DNA of 7,467 nucleotides from Planctomycetota bacterium (lineage in GTDB: Bacteria > Planctomycetota > Phycisphaerae > WQYP01): positions 1 through 7,467 of the forward strand of contig JAKAYZ010000085.1 in the NCBI GenBank assembly GCA_021816165.1. Direction: 5' to 3'. Below are positions 5,102 through 7,467 of the stretch, one piece after another; position 1 is the first letter of the stretch; each line of letters starts with the position of its first letter. A program made the position numbers and the translations under genes. The notes beneath the pieces were generated by a model. The model was not told the origin of the DNA, did not search any database, and saw nothing but the letters and a program-made list of their open reading frames with translations.

Positions 5102-6346
5102 ATGACGGTTCCGATTTACATCCTTGAAGACCACCGGGTGGACGACCTGTTTCCACTTACATACAACCGCCCTGCTTCGCTTTTGCGTTGCGGAAGCGAC
5201 TTGCTCATAGACAGAATGCTCCGTAACTTACCGCGTCCCCCCGACGGGCTTTTGGTCCGTGACACGTTGGCGGTGAAATACCGCGACAAACTGGGCATAC
5301 CCATCAACCCGCCGGTGATACCGGCCCGCGGTGCCATATTTATCAACGGCCGCTGGCTGATGACCGAAGCATTTCAAGAACCGCCGCCGGATTCGGCCGG
5401 AATTGCGGGCGACGATTTTGCATGGATGCATATCTCCGGATCGCGTCTTAAGACCATTGATCTCAAACGTATTGTGCGATCTAAATTCCTCGACGACTTG
5501 AGTCGCGAAATGGCCAATGGTGTTATCGATGCCACCATGATTCGCTATCCGTGGGATCTTCTGCGTCACATTCGACCTTTGCTGGAGGAAGATTTTAAGC
5601 GCCGAGGTAACGCCAAAAAAAGCAAACCGATGAAAGGTGTGTATGTGCTGGCGGAGGAGAATATTTATGTCGGCAGCGAGGTTCAAATATTCCCCGGCGT
5701 AATTGTAGACGCCACCAATGGGCCGGTTTGGATTGACAATCATGTAATTATTCGCCCCAACGCGGTAATCACCGGGCCGGTTTACATTGGCGAACACTGC
5801 GTCATCCGCACCGGGGCGGACATTCGAGAAGAGACGGTGCTGGGCCCCCACTGCCGTGTTGGTGGGGAAGTTTCTGCCTGCCTGTTTCAAGGATTTGCCA
5901 ACAAACAGCATGATGGCTTTCTGGGCAATAGTGTAATCGGTGAGTGGGTGAACATTGGTGCCGGAACGATCACGAGTAATCTGAAAAATACACTCGGCGA
6001 AGTGCGCGTTCCGATCAATGGGCGGCCCCGCCCCACCGGCCTGAAATTTATGGGTTCCATTATCGGGGACCACGCCAAGCTGGGCATTGGCACCATGCTG
6101 AGTACCGGCTCGGTGGTGGGCTTTGCGAGCCATGTGGTTACATCGCGACCCCCCAAGTTTGTGCCGAGCTTTTCGTGGGTGACCGATGAGGGTATCAGCC
6201 GTCTGGATTTTAATAAAATGACGGCGACCGCCCGGCAGGCGATGGCCCGGCGCAATGTGGAATTAACACTTGCCGATCAGGATATCTTTAATCGCATTCT
6301 TTCCAGTTACAGCTCGGTGGAAGAATACGGCTGGCTGCCACAGTAA
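5102..6346 (+). CDS. glmU: Alternative bifunctional GlmU: sugar nucleotidyltransferase / acetyltransferase
   Basis: The product has 414 residues from ATG 5102 (GGA at 5092-5094, 7 bp upstream); an in-frame TTG at 5090 is the other possible start. The N-terminus carries FPLTYNRPASLLRCG (residues 17-31), the mark of the putative sugar nucleotidyltransferase domain found in the alternative GlmU family, not the canonical GlmU N-domain. Residues about 178-345 form a left-handed beta-helix of hexapeptide repeats (IYVGSEVQIFPGVIVD, VWIDNHVIIRPNAVI, PVYIGEHCVIRTGADI). The family-typical NKQHDGFLGNSVIGEW (267-282) and NIGAGTITSNLKNT (284-297) follow; His270 is a candidate catalytic residue. The expected job is acetylation of glucosamine-1-phosphate and uridylylation to UDP-GlcNAc in the cytoplasm, feeding envelope glycan synthesis. 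It appears intact and monocistronic. Another sugar-phosphate substrate is possible. Confidence 0.85.
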   Translation: MTVPIYILEDHRVDDLFPLTYNRPASLLRCGSDLLIDRMLRNLPRPPDGLLVRDTLAVKYRDKLGIPINPPVIPARGAIFINGRWLMTEAFQEPPPDSAGIAGDDFAWMHISGSRLKTIDLKRIVRSKFLDDLSREMANGVIDATMIRYPWDLLRHIRPLLEEDFKRRGNAKKSKPMKGVYVLAEENIYVGSEVQIFPGVIVDATNGPVWIDNHVIIRPNAVITGPVYIGEHCVIRTGADIREETVLGPHCRVGGEVSACLFQGFANKQHDGFLGNSVIGEWVNIGAGTITSNLKNTLGEVRVPINGRPRPTGLKFMGSIIGDHAKLGIGTMLSTGSVVGFASHVVTSRPPKFVPSFSWVTDEGISRLDFNKMTATARQAMARRNVELTLADQDIFNRILSSYSSVEEYGWLPQ

Positions 6347-6378
6347 CCCGTGATTATTGCAGCACGCGGCCCTACCAC

Positions 6379-7119
6379 CTACAAGCCGGTCAGCAACTGA
6401 TCGATCTCCACCCCGAGATGGATGGCAATAAGCCGAAGCGTTTCCCGTTGCGGCATTTTGATCTCTCCGCGTTCGATACGGGCAATAGTTTTGGATGTCA
6501 GACCCGGAAAATCCTCCCGTCGGGCACGCCGCAGTTTGCGCAAGTGGCGGATGCGGGAAGCCAGATCGCGCTGCTGTGCCCAGGTGCGGCGGCGGAATTC
6601 ACGCCGAAACACCGCATCGGTTTCCATCAGCAGATTAACCACCGGAACGCTTTTTCCCGCACTGCTGAGCATTGTGCCGTCGGCTGAAAGTTCAGGGCGT
6701 AACTTAATGGCACCTAAATATTTTTTTAACACATCGGTCGAAATGGGGACACTGACCAGGTCAGCCCGCATCAAGGTGAGCAGGCCAGTGGAGGAATCAA
6801 AAAGCGATCCGAGCACCACGGATGAGTCGAATTGTTCAATAGCCTTTCGCTTGATGGGTGACAGATGGTCGGGTGAATCGAAATACGCCACCCGTTCAAT
6901 CCGCCCGATAACGGCGGGCAAAATTTCACTGCGGATGATGAATGGTGCACACATTCCCCAAATGCGTCTGAAATTTTGAGGCGGCGGCAGGGCGAGAACG
7001 GCATCAAGCTGCGCCGCCGATTGAACCAGCAGCACGCAATGATCGCCGCGGATATCCGCCGGCGATTGCACCAGGCGGATGCCATGAGATGAATGAGGAT
7101 TACGCTTGCGTCTGGGCAT
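6379..7119 (-). CDS. XRE/Cro-type helix-turn-helix protein with novel N-terminal part
   Basis: The product has 246 residues from ATG (complement 7117-7119) to TAG. Residues about 186-245 form an HTH_3-type DNA-binding domain: RIRHLRKLRRARREDFPGL, then SKTIARIERGEIKMPQRETL and LIAIHLGVEIDQLL. It sits at the C-terminus, the reverse of most XRE regulators. Residues 1-180 have a basic start (MPRRKRN), an alpha/beta-looking middle and a segment DLVSVPISTDVLKKYLG...LSADGTML...VPVVNLL (120-164). That segment faintly recalls DUF2442-like proteins, but I do not rely on this. A transcription regulator is the likely role; the N-terminal part may sense a ligand or mediate partner binding. The gene converges on alt-GlmU with 32 bp between stops. 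No Shine-Dalgarno site is seen. Confidence 0.7.
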   Translation of the reverse strand: MPRRKRNPHSSHGIRLVQSPADIRGDHCVLLVQSAAQLDAVLALPPPQNFRRIWGMCAPFIIRSEILPAVIGRIERVAYFDSPDHLSPIKRKAIEQFDSSVVLGSLFDSSTGLLTLMRADLVSVPISTDVLKKYLGAIKLRPELSADGTMLSSAGKSVPVVNLLMETDAVFRREFRRRTWAQQRDLASRIRHLRKLRRARREDFPGLTSKTIARIERGEIKMPQRETLRLIAIHLGVEIDQLLTGL

Positions 7120-7400
7120 CAGGCAAATAGTTTAATCGCTGGCGACAGGAATGTCCGGGGCGATTGAACTGGCAGCGCCGGGGTCGCACCCGCATCCGTC
7201 CAAGCGCCCATCGCAAGGCGACGGCGAGCTTCGCGCCCGCACGGGGCATTTTCCCCCCGCGTTGCATTTTCCGGTCGCCATTACGCGCCCGCCGCCCATC
7301 CGGTGTCCGGATACCCGTGTAAGCCGCGTGGCCCCACGGCACGCGCGATGCCGAGTCGATGCCGCCACCGCAAACCGTAAACCGTAAACCCACCGGTACA
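7120..7400. other. Gene-free spacer between HTH gene and tRNA-Leu
   Basis: This GC-rich spacer holds no credible gene: its open frames are rich in Arg/Pro and lack domain patterns. Apart from the possible HTH promoter, the only visible structure is a tandem AAACCGT (7372-7378 and 7379-7385) followed by AAACC, just downstream of the tRNA-Leu 3' end. Confidence 0.5.
7129..7157 (-). promoter_or_regulatory. Possible promoter of the HTH gene (near-leaderless)
   Basis: On the minus strand CGGACA (7152-7157) and TAAACT (7129-7134) are 17 bp apart, each matching 4/6 of the sigma-70 consensus. Predicted initiation at about 7122-7124 falls only a few bases before the ATG. A near-leaderless message would fit the missing ribosome-binding site. 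Confidence 0.3.
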
Positions 7401-7467
7401 TGCCCGGGGCGGGAGTCGAACCCGCACGACCGAAAACGGTCACAGGATTTTAAGTCCTGAGCGTCTG
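7401..7467 (-). tRNA. tRNA-Leu(UAA), 5' end beyond the window
   Basis: The minus strand shows AGACGC of the D-arm, anticodon stem CAGGA/TCCTG around CTTAAAA (anticodon TAA), a long variable arm GACCGTTTTCGGTC, T-arm GCGGG-TTCGACT-CCCGC, acceptor strand CCCGGGC and discriminator A at 7401. The long variable arm, A73 and anticodon fix it as class II leucine tRNA. No CCA is encoded (TGT follows), so CCA is added enzymatically. About 20-25 bases of the 5' end, including acceptor strand GCCCGGG, lie outside. Confidence 0.93.

Noticed and set aside
4923..5105. 60-codon frame before alt-GlmU as a leader peptide
   Set aside because: It runs through the terminator-like hairpin and palindrome, starts with GTG without a ribosome site, and has no run of regulatory codons.
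5228..6133. 301-codon minus-strand open frame opposite alt-GlmU
   Set aside because: It is an antisense shadow of a strongly recognisable gene and has no domain features of its own.

Overview
The window looks like bacterial chromosome from the Planctomycetota, possibly a Phycisphaerae-like lineage. This rests on protein flavour only: an alternative two-domain GlmU (known mainly from Bacteroidota and planctomycetes), a secreted Reg_prop-type propeller protein with a planctomycete-style C-terminal domain, and genes with weak or absent Shine-Dalgarno sites. No taxonomic marker is present, so treat this as inference.

Positions 1-1853 are the end of a mobile integrative element. They hold the last 47 codons of a protein resembling the C-terminus of P4/D5-type primase-helicases. 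Next comes a non-coding block (about 139-532) with nine exact GGGCTGTTT repeats, three AGCCCAAAT repeats, an AT-rich stretch and several dyads; it looks like an iteron replication origin or control region. A tyrosine integrase follows. Its DNA-binding half (565-1203) and catalytic half (in frame from about 1133) are in different frames. All six usual catalytic positions are kept. The integrase frame continues through two 12-bp direct repeats 21 bp apart (candidate arm sites) and through the antisense of a tRNA-Gly-like 3' half (1807-1853, the likely attachment core), and stops at 1984 inside the neighbouring gene.

Positions 1889-4285 (minus) encode a 798-residue secreted protein: a beta-propeller sensor-like region followed by an unassigned C-terminal domain. 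A plausible promoter lies at 4331-4360. The 4286-5101 gap has no credible gene. It contains a 165-bp fold-back, MITE-like element with 12-bp perfect terminal inverted repeats (4511-4675), a strongly structured stretch ending in a terminator-like hairpin and T-run (4983-5014), a perfect 8-bp-stem hairpin (5016-5035) and a perfect 16-bp palindrome (5063-5078).

Positions 5102-6346 (plus) encode the alternative GlmU, which makes UDP-GlcNAc. It converges with a minus-strand XRE/Cro-type HTH protein (6379-7119) having an unrecognised N-terminal part. After a gene-free 280-bp spacer the window ends inside tRNA-Leu(UAA) on the minus strand (7401 to beyond 7467).

The clearest candidate for something undescribed is the left-hand element: primase tail, iteron/dyad region, frame-disrupted integrase, and a half-tRNA attachment site whose 5' tRNA half is missing from the adjacent DNA. 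The chromosomal genes to the right are separate transcription units with no obvious shared pathway.
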